From an uncultured Christensenella sp. (GTDB taxonomy: Bacteria; Bacillota; Clostridia; Christensenellales; Borkfalkiaceae), in contig CAJUGP010000027.1 of assembly GCA_910586365.1 (NCBI GenBank), forward strand, positions 1 to 29,242: a stretch of 29,242 nt of DNA. Reading direction: 5' to 3'. Under the pieces are notes generated by a model that worked only from the letters and a program-made list of their open reading frames with translations, made no database searches and was not told the DNA's origin. The translations under genes were made by a program, and so were the position numbers. Shown piece after piece: positions 9,256-18,600 of this stretch; within the stretch, counting starts at the first letter, position 1, and each line of letters opens with the position of its first letter.

Positions 9256-10269
9256 TTATTTCTCCTCGGTTTTGACCGCCGCGTGCTTTTTGCCGCCCAC
9301 TTCCTTTACGAGCTGGGCGATCACGTCGTCAACGGAAAGACGGTCGTTCACCGCATTGTAATTGATCTTGATTCTGTGGCGCAGAACGGGGCATGCCAGC
9401 GCGTCGATATCGGCATACGATACGTTCAGATTGCCGTTCATGAGCGCGCGCACCTTTGCGCAGGTGATGATCGCCTGCGCCGCGCGGGGCGACGCGCCGT
9501 ATTTGATATATTTCGCCGCCGTCGACGAAGGGTTCTCCGTTTCGGGGTGGGTCGCCGCGATCAGATTGACGGCGTACGAAAGCACGTCGGCAATCACGGG
9601 CACTTTTTTCGCCGTTTCGCGCATTTCGAGCACCGTTTTGCCGTCGATCACCGCTTCGGCGTTTTCGTCGAGCGTGATCTGCGTCATGTTTACGATGTCG
9701 GCAAGCTCCTGCACCGAAGGGAATTTCATGACAAGCTTGAACATGAAACGGTCCATCTGCGCTTCGGGCAGCGGATAAGTGCCGTCCTGCTCGATGGGGT
9801 TCTCGGTCGCAAGCACGAAGAAAGGTTCTTCGAGGCGGTAGGTTTCGCCGCCCACCGTGACTTTATGCTCCTGCATGACCTCGAGCATTGCCGACTGCGT
9901 TTTGGGCGTGGCGCGGTTGATTTCGTCCGCAAGCACCAAATTGGCAAAGATCGGACCGCGGCGGAACACCGCGTTGAGCTTCCCCTTTTCGTCTTTTTCG
10001 ATGACGTTCGTACCCGTCACGTCCGAAGGCATAAGGTCGGGCGTGAACTGAATACGCGAAAAGGGCAGCTCGAGCACTCTGCCGAGCGAACGCACCAAAC
10101 GCGTTTTTCCGACGCCGGGGACGCCTTCCAGCAAAACGTTGCCGCCCGCAATGATCGCAATGATCACGTTGTCGACGATATCCGTCTGACCGACGACGTC
10201 CTTTGCGAGTTCGTCTCTGATTTTACCGATCGAAGCGCTGAATTTTTTTACTTTCTCTGCATTTTCCAT
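9256..10269 (-). CDS. MoxR-type AAA+ ATPase
   Basis: The 337-residue ATPase has Walker A GVPGVGKT (49-56), Walker B LVLADEIN (111-118) and sensor 1 ATENP (154-158), followed by the family stretch GTYPLPEAQMDRF. MoxR proteins are chaperone-like ATPases that act with VWA-domain proteins in complex maturation. The start at 10269 was chosen because AGGTGG lies just upstream; a start 39 bases earlier would add a tail not typical of the family. It follows the DUF4175-like gene by 13 bases and precedes DUF58. It is the motor component of the operon. Confidence 0.95.
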   Translation of the reverse strand: MENAEKVKKFSASIGKIRDELAKDVVGQTDIVDNVIIAIIAGGNVLLEGVPGVGKTRLVRSLGRVLELPFSRIQFTPDLMPSDVTGTNVIEKDEKGKLNAVFRRGPIFANLVLADEINRATPKTQSAMLEVMQEHKVTVGGETYRLEEPFFVLATENPIEQDGTYPLPEAQMDRFMFKLVMKFPSVQELADIVNMTQITLDENAEAVIDGKTVLEMRETAKKVPVIADVLSYAVNLIAATHPETENPSSTAAKYIKYGASPRAAQAIITCAKVRALMNGNLNVSYADIDALACPVLRHRIKINYNAVNDRLSVDDVIAQLVKEVGGKKHAAVKTEEK

Positions 10270-10282
10270 AATTCCACCTGCT

Positions 10283-11794
10283 TTATTTATTCGCATTCTG
10301 CTGTGCAATGTTCGTCAGAATGTCGAGATATTCGTTGATGATTTCGGCAAGTTCGTCCGAGATCGCGCCGCTCTTGATATATTCCGATATCTTTTTATCG
10401 TACTCGTTTATGATCTGCATATACGGCAGATATTTTTCCTGCGGCGGATAATAAATAGTATCCTTGCTGCCGCCGAGGAACTCCTCGTCGCCTTCGCCGC
10501 CGCCCGATTCGTCGGTATTGCCGCCGTTGCTGCCCGAAGAGCCGCCGCTCTGCACGCCGTCGGGCAGCGCGAGCGCGGGAAGCTCGACGTCGAAGATATC
10601 CGCAAGCGTTGCGCGCACGTATTCGTCCGTCATGGTATTGTACGACTGCATCGAAAGCGGCGCGGACGCGTCTTTTACGAACTGCGCGAACGCATTTTCG
10701 GTTTCCCCGAGCAAGAATTCCACCGTGTAGCCGTTTCCGACCTTTTCCGCCACGACCCCGAGCGAACGCTCCAACTGCGAAAATGCGGCGTATAAGCCGT
10801 CCGTTTCCGCAAAGCCCGCCGAGCGGTAGGGCGCGATTTCGCCGATCAGTTCGGTGAGATTGGTTTTCAGCGCGTCGCCGTCGAACTCTTCCCACCCTTC
10901 CGTCAGCTTCGCCGTAGTCTTTTCGAGCGCGGCGGGAATGCCCGTTTCCGATTTATCGTACTTGCGCCCGACCGACTCGAAATCGGTCAAACGAATGCCG
11001 TCGCTTCTGTAATAATACGCCGCGTTGAGCACACCGACGGCGAACGTTTTGATACGTTCTGTAGACGCCATTTTGCCGCAGAGCGCGGGCGCGGAATTGG
11101 ACGCCGCGACCATGCCGTCGATCATGGCAACCGACGCCGTGACCGATTCGCGCATGGCGGACTGCGTTTCGTCGTCGTTAAGTCCGCTAAGCAGATTTTC
11201 GAGCACGACGGTGATTCCGCCCTTCAACTCCTCTTCGAGCCGCGATTCTTTGACCTCGCGTATGAGCTGCGTCATGCGCACGATCTGCGCTTCCGTGGGA
11301 TCGTAAGGCGGATCGACGGGAGCCGCGCCCGCGCGCGAGGGAACGATCGCGCCCGTTAAGAACATGGCAAGCGACAGCACGGGGACGATCGCCAAGCGGA
11401 TCGCCTGCGACGCGCGTATTTTTTTGGGACGCAGCGTTCCGAGCGTTTCGTTCGTGCGTTCGCGCTGCAAAACGACGATCGCCTCGTCGCTTTCGCGAAA
11501 CTCCACCATCGTCTGCACCTTTTCGCCGAGACCGTACCCTTCGTCGAGCTTTTTGGCAAGCTTTTTATCCTTCGGGCGGACGAGCAGAAAGAGCAACGCG
11601 CCCGCGCCCGCGGAAAGCAAAACAATGCCGCATGCCGCCGCAATCCAATAAAATCCGAGCTTGACGGCGGTAAGCTTGCAGGCAAGCAGCAGCGCGCCCG
11701 TGCACAAAAGCGCAAAGCAAACCGCAAAAACCGCGCTTGCGACGATCGCCGCCGTCAAGTGCTTTCTTTTTATTTTTAAGAAGTTTTCGCTCAT
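10283..11794 (-). CDS. DUF4175-like membrane protein, first gene of the MoxR/Bat operon
   Basis: The 503-residue protein has TM segments at about 13-38, 46-72 and 131-151. The loop between the second and third TM carries KKLDEGYGLGEKVQTMVEF, close to the L-D-x-x-x-G-L ... T-x-x-E pattern of DUF4175-type proteins found with MoxR/Bat genes. The remaining 350 residues are mainly helical and probably extracytoplasmic. They are interrupted near 425-450 by a Gly/Ser/Asp/Glu-rich linker and end in a helical tail. GGGAGGG lies just before the ATG. It is nearest the operon promoter. The family assignment is tentative; function unknown. Confidence 0.8.
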   Translation of the reverse strand: MSENFLKIKRKHLTAAIVASAVFAVCFALLCTGALLLACKLTAVKLGFYWIAAACGIVLLSAGAGALLFLLVRPKDKKLAKKLDEGYGLGEKVQTMVEFRESDEAIVVLQRERTNETLGTLRPKKIRASQAIRLAIVPVLSLAMFLTGAIVPSRAGAAPVDPPYDPTEAQIVRMTQLIREVKESRLEEELKGGITVVLENLLSGLNDDETQSAMRESVTASVAMIDGMVAASNSAPALCGKMASTERIKTFAVGVLNAAYYYRSDGIRLTDFESVGRKYDKSETGIPAALEKTTAKLTEGWEEFDGDALKTNLTELIGEIAPYRSAGFAETDGLYAAFSQLERSLGVVAEKVGNGYTVEFLLGETENAFAQFVKDASAPLSMQSYNTMTDEYVRATLADIFDVELPALALPDGVQSGGSSGSNGGNTDESGGGEGDEEFLGGSKDTIYYPPQEKYLPYMQIINEYDKKISEYIKSGAISDELAEIINEYLDILTNIAQQNANK

Positions 11795-11847
11795 CGCTCC
11801 CTCCCCGAAAAAAAGCCTATTCCGCCTTTATACTATAACTTCCATTT

Positions 11848-11876
11848 ATAATACACTCTTTACGCTTCTTTGTCAA
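11848..11876 (-). promoter_or_regulatory. Sigma-A-type promoter of the MoxR/Bat-lipoprotein operon
   Basis: On the minus strand, TTGACA (11871-11876) and TATTAT (11848-11853) are separated by exactly 17 bases. Transcription would start near 11841, giving a leader of about 45 bases before the DUF4175-like gene. Confidence 0.85.
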
Positions 11877-12067
11877 ACAATAAAAGGCTCAAACAGAACT
11901 ATTTTATTTGCTTATAGATGGTATAAGTAAAGCTAATCCTTTGAAGGCTAATTTCACGTAATTTTCATTGCATTTTTTTATGAATTATGCTAAACTTTAT
12001 TATGTACGATTACGGATATAATAATGTAAACGGTTCGGTAACGTATAAACAACATCGGAGGCGAAAC
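11877..12067. other. Divergent intergenic region with an inverted repeat
   Basis: This AT-rich region lies between the divergent transcripts. An imperfect inverted repeat at 11908-11930 (arms TTGCTTATA and TATAAGTAA, 5-base centre, one wobble) sits about 30 bases upstream of the minus-strand -35 box. It could be an operator or a small hairpin. For the plus-strand gene, TATAAT occurs at 12017-12022 but no good -35 box is spaced for it. GGAGG before the 12068 start is clear. Confidence 0.4.
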
Positions 12068-15000
12068 ATGAAAAAAGCAGTAACCGTCGTCCTTTCCGTG
12101 CTGTGCGCGATCTTCCTCGCGCTCGGGCTTGCGGCTTGCGGCAAAGGAAAAGGCGACACGTACGAAATCACCGTGAAATCGGTCGGCGGCACGCCCTTGT
12201 ACGACGTGGTCGTCAGTCTTTACGACGGTAATAACGAGGTCGCAAGCACGCGCACCGATCAGAAAGGCGTCGCGCGGCTGACGGCGAAAGCGGGAGCATA
12301 CGTGATCACGCTCGACGAATTGCCCGCAGGCTACCGCTTGCCCACCACGGCTTACAGAACGGATCCCGAAAAGCGCCAACAGGAAATTTTCCTCAATTCC
12401 GGCATCATCGAACGCGATCCGCCTAAGGGCAAGGTTTACAAAGTGGGCGACGTTATGTACGATTTTTCCGTTACCACCTCGACGGGGAAAGAGTTCCGCC
12501 TTTCCGACGCGTTCAAAGACGGAAAAACGCTCGTGCTCATCAACCTCTGGGCGACCTGGTGCGGTCCCTGCAAATCGGAGTTCCCCTCGCTTGCGAATTC
12601 GTATTCCAGATATAACGGCGAGAAACAGGTCGAAGTCATCGCGCTCAGCAGCTACGATTCAAACCCCGAGATCAATAATTTCATCGCGGAGTTTGATGGC
12701 GAGATTCCGTTTGAAATGGCGTACGATAGCTTGAAGCTTTCTTCCATGTTCAAAACGTCCGGCGTTCCCGTTTCCATTTTCGTAGACCGTTACGGCGTCT
12801 GCGCGGAAATTCACCAGGGTTCGCTCCCCAAAGAGGGCGATTGGGACGCGCGCTTTGCAAAATACACCGATCCCAATTACTCGCAGAACTTTAAGCCGGA
12901 TACCGATAATCCCGACGAAATCGAACTTATCAAGCCCTATTACAAGATGCCCGAGTCGGCGCTGTTGGAAGAAGCGGCGAACGGAATGAATTCGGACGGA
13001 ACGAGATTTAACGGAACTTACCGCGCCGTGACCGAAAAAGACGATTCGCAGTACGAATACTATTGGCCTTGGCTTACGGCACGCGACGAAAACGGCACGT
13101 ATATCTACTCTTCCAACAAAGCCATTCAAACTTACTCGTATTCGGGCGTGTTCCTCGACTTCCACATGTCGAAGAACCAGGCGCTTACGTTCGATTTATC
13201 CATCAGCACCGAAACGGGCTGCGATTACTTCAACGTGATCGGCGACGGTTTGAACATTTATAAGAACTCGGGCATTCAAAACGAAACGGTATACACGTTC
13301 GTTGCCAACGAGGACGGCGATTATACCCTGCTCTTCAACTACTCCACCGATTTTGCCAACGAGGACGGCGCGGTGTACACCGACGACGTAATCATCCGCA
13401 ATATCCGTTTGATCGACAAGAGCGAAATTCCAGGCACCGTTACGGTAGACAGCCGTTACCACTGCTCGACGAATCCCGTTTACGCAGGCGACGGCACGCA
13501 GACGGGTTGGAAAAATTACGTGAAAGTCGGACTCAATCCCGTGGACGGCTATTACCACCTGCTCGATCAAAACAACCAGCCCAACGGTCCGTTCGTGCTT
13601 GCCGACCTTCACTCGAACTACACGCATTTCAGCAACATGTCGGTGGCGAGCTACGTCGGCGCAGGCACGTCGGTAACGGGTTTGAGCGACGCCGATACCG
13701 CAACCTTACAACGTTATCTCGGCTACGCGTCCCTTTCGGATATTAAAAACTATACGCCCGTCACCGAAGAATTGAAAGACGTTCTCGTTAAGTTCTGCCA
13801 AAATCTTTCGGGCGACGCGACGCACAGCAACGAAAACGAATGGCTCGAGCTTTGCTCGTACTATGTGCGCTACGGCAAAGGCGACGACGTGTTCGGCTCG
13901 ACCGATCCCCTGAAACACGATCCCATTAAGGGTTGCGCCCCCTTCTGCTCCGTAAAACTTAAAGAAACGACGGGCATTCCCGAAGAAAATTACAAAGACG
14001 ATTACAACCAAATCGACATTACGAGAATCTATATGCCGCGCGGTATCTATGCGGAATTCACGCCCGACCAAACGGGATTGTTCCGGTTCCGCAGCTACGG
14101 CAAAAACGCCAAAGGCGAAGAGCTTGACACGATGTGTTATATCACCGACGAAAACGGCGAAGAACTTACGTTGAAATCGGATGAAATGGCAAGCTCGGGC
14201 ACCGATCATTTCACGGTCTATTTGAACCTCGAAGCAGGAAAGTGCTACTTCGTCCGCTGCGATTTCTATACCGCAGGCGAATTGGGAACGTTCTACCTCG
14301 GCATCGAACACATCACCGAAGATTCCGACGAAGCGGAAAACGGCGTGGTGAAAGTGGAACGCCGCATGGGATACGGCGTCTATACCTTCGACCTCGACAT
14401 CTACGAGGCGACGGGCGGGCAGGTCATGTACAATACTCCCGAATACCTTCCCGACAACTACGGACAGGATGCCGACGGCAACTGGGCGGCAAACATCAAC
14501 GTTCCCGGACGCAGACAAAGCAAAATTTATCTCGATCTAATGAACGAAGGCTGGTTCCCCGCAATTGAAAAAGTGTTCTATCCCGCAACAAACGCCGCAG
14601 GTAAACCCGTCACGCTTAGTTATATGACGCGCGACCGCAACGGCGAACCCATTTATAAACGCGACGCCAACGGCAACATTGTTTATGAAAAGGACGATAA
14701 AAACAACGACGTTCCCGTATACGCGCAAACGTTTAAGCTTGACTTCGATTTTACCGAGCGCAACGACGGCATCGATTACAGCGAGGACTTGAACCATCTT
14801 TGGGAGCTGACGGGCGAGCGCATTACCAACTATAATGCCTATATGTTGGAGCTTGTCGATAACGCACGTAAAACGGGCAACCCGCTCGTGGAAGTGACCG
14901 AAGAGCTAAGCTATATCCTCAACATGTTCGTTCACCGCCTCACCTCTTACCGCACGCCCGACATTCAGCTGACCGACAGCAACGGCAACGTCGTCGGAGA

Positions 15001-15100
15001 TTGGGCAAAAGGCGTCTTTGTCGACTCGATGGCAACTTCTAAGAATCCCGCGCGCGAATGGATCCTCTTCTGCGTGTACTTCGATTACTACACCGTATAA
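12068..15100 (+). CDS. Thioredoxin/TlpA-domain lipoprotein with extra surface modules
   Basis: The 1010-residue lipoprotein has a lipobox LAAC (C24). Residues 31-110 form a prealbumin-like domain ending GAYVITLDELPAGY. Residues 124-268 are a TlpA/ResA-type thioredoxin domain with W-C-G-P-C (C165, C168) and the cis-proline segment GVPVSIF (P234). A beta-rich region follows, then a module (about 480-600) with YYHLLDQN at 495-502 and PVTEELK...EWLELCSYY, a PPC-like beta-sandwich (about 640-760), and a C-terminal second copy of the VTEEL...EWILFCVY pattern (946-1005). ATG at 12068 with GGAGG is preferred over an in-frame ATG 81 bases upstream, which would bury the signal peptide. It likely controls thiol/disulfide state of surface proteins; TlpA domains are usually not fused to such modules. 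Confidence 0.9.
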   Translation: MKKAVTVVLSVLCAIFLALGLAACGKGKGDTYEITVKSVGGTPLYDVVVSLYDGNNEVASTRTDQKGVARLTAKAGAYVITLDELPAGYRLPTTAYRTDPEKRQQEIFLNSGIIERDPPKGKVYKVGDVMYDFSVTTSTGKEFRLSDAFKDGKTLVLINLWATWCGPCKSEFPSLANSYSRYNGEKQVEVIALSSYDSNPEINNFIAEFDGEIPFEMAYDSLKLSSMFKTSGVPVSIFVDRYGVCAEIHQGSLPKEGDWDARFAKYTDPNYSQNFKPDTDNPDEIELIKPYYKMPESALLEEAANGMNSDGTRFNGTYRAVTEKDDSQYEYYWPWLTARDENGTYIYSSNKAIQTYSYSGVFLDFHMSKNQALTFDLSISTETGCDYFNVIGDGLNIYKNSGIQNETVYTFVANEDGDYTLLFNYSTDFANEDGAVYTDDVIIRNIRLIDKSEIPGTVTVDSRYHCSTNPVYAGDGTQTGWKNYVKVGLNPVDGYYHLLDQNNQPNGPFVLADLHSNYTHFSNMSVASYVGAGTSVTGLSDADTATLQRYLGYASLSDIKNYTPVTEELKDVLVKFCQNLSGDATHSNENEWLELCSYYVRYGKGDDVFGSTDPLKHDPIKGCAPFCSVKLKETTGIPEENYKDDYNQIDITRIYMPRGIYAEFTPDQTGLFRFRSYGKNAKGEELDTMCYITDENGEELTLKSDEMASSGTDHFTVYLNLEAGKCYFVRCDFYTAGELGTFYLGIEHITEDSDEAENGVVKVERRMGYGVYTFDLDIYEATGGQVMYNTPEYLPDNYGQDADGNWAANINVPGRRQSKIYLDLMNEGWFPAIEKVFYPATNAAGKPVTLSYMTRDRNGEPIYKRDANGNIVYEKDDKNNDVPVYAQTFKLDFDFTERNDGIDYSEDLNHLWELTGERITNYNAYMLELVDNARKTGNPLVEVTEELSYILNMFVHRLTSYRTPDIQLTDSNGNVVGDWAKGVFVDSMATSKNPAREWILFCVYFDYYTV

Positions 15101-15134
15101 CGGACGGACAGACGTATTAACGCCCTGTCGGAAG

Positions 15135-15160
15135 CGACGGGCTGAAAAGCCCGTCGTTTT
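15135..15160 (+). terminator. Intrinsic terminator after the thioredoxin lipoprotein gene
   Basis: A perfect 9-base-pair stem (CGACGGGCT / AGCCCGTCG) with a GAAA tetraloop is followed by TTTTCCTT. It separates the thioredoxin lipoprotein gene from the next two lipoprotein genes, which therefore need readthrough or their own promoter. No convincing promoter was seen in the 60 bases that follow. Confidence 0.85.
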
Positions 15161-15220
15161 CCTTCCAGAAAGAATAATCAAAACAACAAAACAAAAACTA
15201 ATTTTATCGGAGGTTTTATC

Positions 15221-15622
15221 ATGAAAAAATTTTTTAGCAAACTGGCGGCTGTGCTCTGCGCGGCTATGCTGCTTGTCGCGGTCGGCGTGTTCGCGGGCTG
15301 CGGCGCGAAAGAGCCCACTACTTTCACCATCACCGTAAAAACGCCCGACGGCAGTTACGACAGCGCCCTTTCCGAAGTCCTCAGCATCGGAATCTGCGAA
15401 GGCGACGAAGGCTCTTGCCGTATGTTCGAGCTTGACGAAAACGGCGTGTGCACGATCAAAGAAAGCGAACTGAATCCCGAGTACAAAGGCGAATACGTCG
15501 TGAAAATTTTAGGAAACGGGGAAGATCTGATCTACAACACCTATAACGACGATCACGCCAGCCACCCCATTTCCAAAGAGAACAACAGCATTACGATCAC
15601 GCTTACGCTGAAAAATTCTTAA
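15221..15622 (+). CDS. Small single-domain lipoprotein
   Basis: The 133-residue protein has a signal peptide with lipobox FAGC (C27). One compact beta-rich domain of about 100 residues starts TFTITVKTPDG and ends in alternating hydrophobic strands. The start resembles the N-terminal prealbumin-like domains of its larger neighbours (YEITVKSVGG and YNVTVLCEEQ), so it looks like a free-standing version of that domain. GGAGG lies 8 bases before the ATG. It sits 15 bases before the 1161-residue lipoprotein gene and is probably co-transcribed with it. Function unknown. Confidence 0.85.
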   Translation: MKKFFSKLAAVLCAAMLLVAVGVFAGCGAKEPTTFTITVKTPDGSYDSALSEVLSIGICEGDEGSCRMFELDENGVCTIKESELNPEYKGEYVVKILGNGEDLIYNTYNDDHASHPISKENNSITITLTLKNS

Positions 15623-15637
15623 CCGTAGGACAATACC

Positions 15638-18600
15638 ATGAAGAAATTCAAAAAGGCAGCCGTGTTCCTTACCGCGCTGTTTGCGCTCACTCTCTCCGCA
15701 GGCGTGTTGGCTGCGTGCGGAAAGGAAGGCGAAAAGCCGAATAAAGAAGCTTATTATAACGTAACCGTCCTTTGCGAAGAGCAGCCCGTTTCGGGCGCGG
15801 AAGTTACCTTTCAGAACACGGAGAACGAAGAGAACGCGCCGCAGTCGTTCCGCACGGGTGATGACGGCGTGGCGCATGCGGATATCCCGCGCGCGGAATA
15901 CCTCGTCACCGTGACGGACGGCATTCCCGAAGGATTCGGCATGGCGGAGCAAGACGGCTATTATACCGCCAACGAAGGCAGAAACTTCACGATCGAGCTT
16001 GTGCCCGCCGTGAAAGAAGATACCGTTTCGTACACCGTGAGCATCGTTGCGCCCGAGGGCAGCAACGCCGCCGTATCGAACCGCCAGATCATTTACGCCG
16101 AAAGCATTTCGGGCGATCAACGCATCATCGGCACAACGCAGGCGGACGGAACGGCGCAGGTCGACGTACCTAAAACGGGATATCTGTTCGTCAATCCCCC
16201 CACGGGCTACAATTACGACAGAGATTATACGGGCAATTCGCAGCGGCAAAGCCCTTACAAAATCAACCGTAACGGCGGCTCGATGACCTTCCGTCTGCTG
16301 CGAGAAAACAATCTTCGGTTTGAAAACGCCATGACGGACGAAGAGAAAAACACGTTTGCCAATACGATCGGCTCCACGGTTTTCCGCGAAGCGGCGTTGG
16401 GCACGGACAGCAAACCGGGGCGCGCGGGCTACGAATTTTCCGTAACGCTCAAAGCGGGCGAAACGCAGTTTTTCACCATGCGCGCGGCGATAAACGACAA
16501 TTATACGCTGTTTACGAACAAACCCGACGACTGCACGCTCAAACTGCTCAACTCCTCGTACGACGTTACGAACGGCGAAGCGTTTACCGCGCCGAAATCG
16601 CTCGGCGTAACCCTTACCTGCACGAAAAACGCGAACTTCACGTTCTCGCTTACGGCAGGCGATCGGGAAACGACCATTCGTTACGTTATCCTGCAACCCG
16701 AGGACCGCAACGAAACGCGAATCGAAACGACGGGTATTTTCAATCTGACCATCCAGGAAAAAATCCCCGTGCTCATCTCGTTCCGTCCCGCGGAAAGCGG
16801 CAAGTATCAGTTCGCCGTGATGACCGAAGGAAACTTCGTCATGCACAATATTTACAGCCGCTATGCCGACAGCCCCACCAATCCGACTCCCCCTTCCTCG
16901 GGCGACGATCAAACGATCTCCTACAACGGCATCTTTGAATTCAACATCAAAGACGATACGCTTTACTACAAGGATTCCAAGGGCAATATCGACAAGACCA
17001 AACCCACCGACGCCGAATGGCTGCTGCGCATTTTCACCAACGACAATGCGGCGTATCCGCTTCCGATTCAAGTAAAGATCGAACGGATCGGCGACGCGGA
17101 CGAGGGCAGAAAGTACAATTTCGTCGATGCGGAAGAACCTGCCGCGGGCGAGTTGACGCAGGCGGAAAAACCGAACGGCACGCCCAAAGCGATCGGCGTT
17201 TACAAGAGCGCGCCGCGCATCGTAAAAAGCGCGGACGGGAAATACCGCCTGAACGCCGAAAACGGACCGATCGTTTTCGTCAAGCTCCAAGGCAACATTC
17301 CCCCTTATTATTCCGACGCGGTGTTTGAATCGCTTGACAGCAGCGGCGTAAGCCCCTACCGCTTCAACGTGACGACGGAAGAGGACATGAAAGACCCTAC
17401 CGCGCCCTACACGCTGCGCGACTACACCCGCCTTCTGCGCGGCTACAAGTCGTATGACAACGACGGCAATCCGACCGACAAAGACGCGTATAACGAATAC
17501 TATTTGAAATACGTCAACGCCGACGGCATGTATCCGCTCGACGATACGCTCAAAGAGTTCCTTACCCTCTTCTCCGCATCGGCTTCCGCGTGGATCAGCG
17601 GGTTCGGCTCATACACGAACGACAGTCTGTATCTCTTCTCCGCGTATTACTACGACGACGGCACGCCCCTGCCCGAGCCTGTTCCTTCCAAGGGCGACGG
17701 CACGCAGGCAAATCCCTACGAGCTTGAAATCGGCTCGTTCTCGGTAAAAGTGACCGCAGGCACGCCCGTGTATCTCAAATACGTTGAGGACGGCATCGTG
17801 GAAATCACGGCGGCGGGCGCAACCGTTTCCGCTTCTCCCGTAACGGCGGGCGAAACCGTAACCCTTACCGCCACGGAAAGCAAAACCTATATCGTAACCG
17901 TCAACTACGTGCCCGGCACGAACAAAGCCAACCCGATCGCGGTAAGCGACGGCGACGAACTTGAAGAGATCGGAACGGACGGCGTTTGGTATGCGTATAC
18001 CGCGCAAGAGGACGGCATATACGAAATTGCGTTTTCCTCTTCGTCCGTCAACGTGTTCGGCGAAGACGGCATGAGCGCCGATCTGAGCGGCATGCTGCTC
18101 AAAGCGGGTAAAACCGTTCTCTTCCGCCTTACCGCGGAAGAAGGCACGGCAAGCACAAACGTAAACATCGTGAAAAGCGCGGTCAACGCCGTCGTGCCCG
18201 ATCGGGGCGACGGAACGAAGGCAACGCCTTACGAAATCACGCAAACGGGTCTGTATGCCGCGGTTTATACCGAAGACACCGTTTATTATACGGTCACGGC
18301 GAAAGGTCGCTATATCCTCTCTGCCGAGGACGACAACCTGCGCATCGTGTACAACGGCGGAGTTTACGAGAAATACGTTTATCTCAGTATCGAAGTCGAT
18401 GAGTCGCCCGTTTCCTTCTCGGTTGCATCGCTCGGCGGCGCCGATACGCTTTACTTCACCTTAGCCGATAAACTCGGATACGACGAAGACCACGCGATCG
18501 AAATCGTCATGAAAGCGACGGACACGTCGGTGACGGGGCGCGTTTCGATCGAAGGCGTTTACAGCGATCAGCAGCATACTACCGTGGGCGATCTCGTATA

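Noticed and set aside
9001..10338. A 445-codon plus-strand frame opposite MoxR/DUF58
   Set aside because: The MoxR Walker motifs and DUF58 signature on the minus strand are unambiguous, and this frame has no recognisable domain or ribosome site.
15509..17290. A 593-codon open frame on the minus strand inside the giant lipoprotein gene
   Set aside because: It is antisense to a well-supported lipoprotein gene; its product is Arg/Val/Phe/Ala-rich and low in complexity, as expected from the codon bias of the sense strand, and has no family motif.
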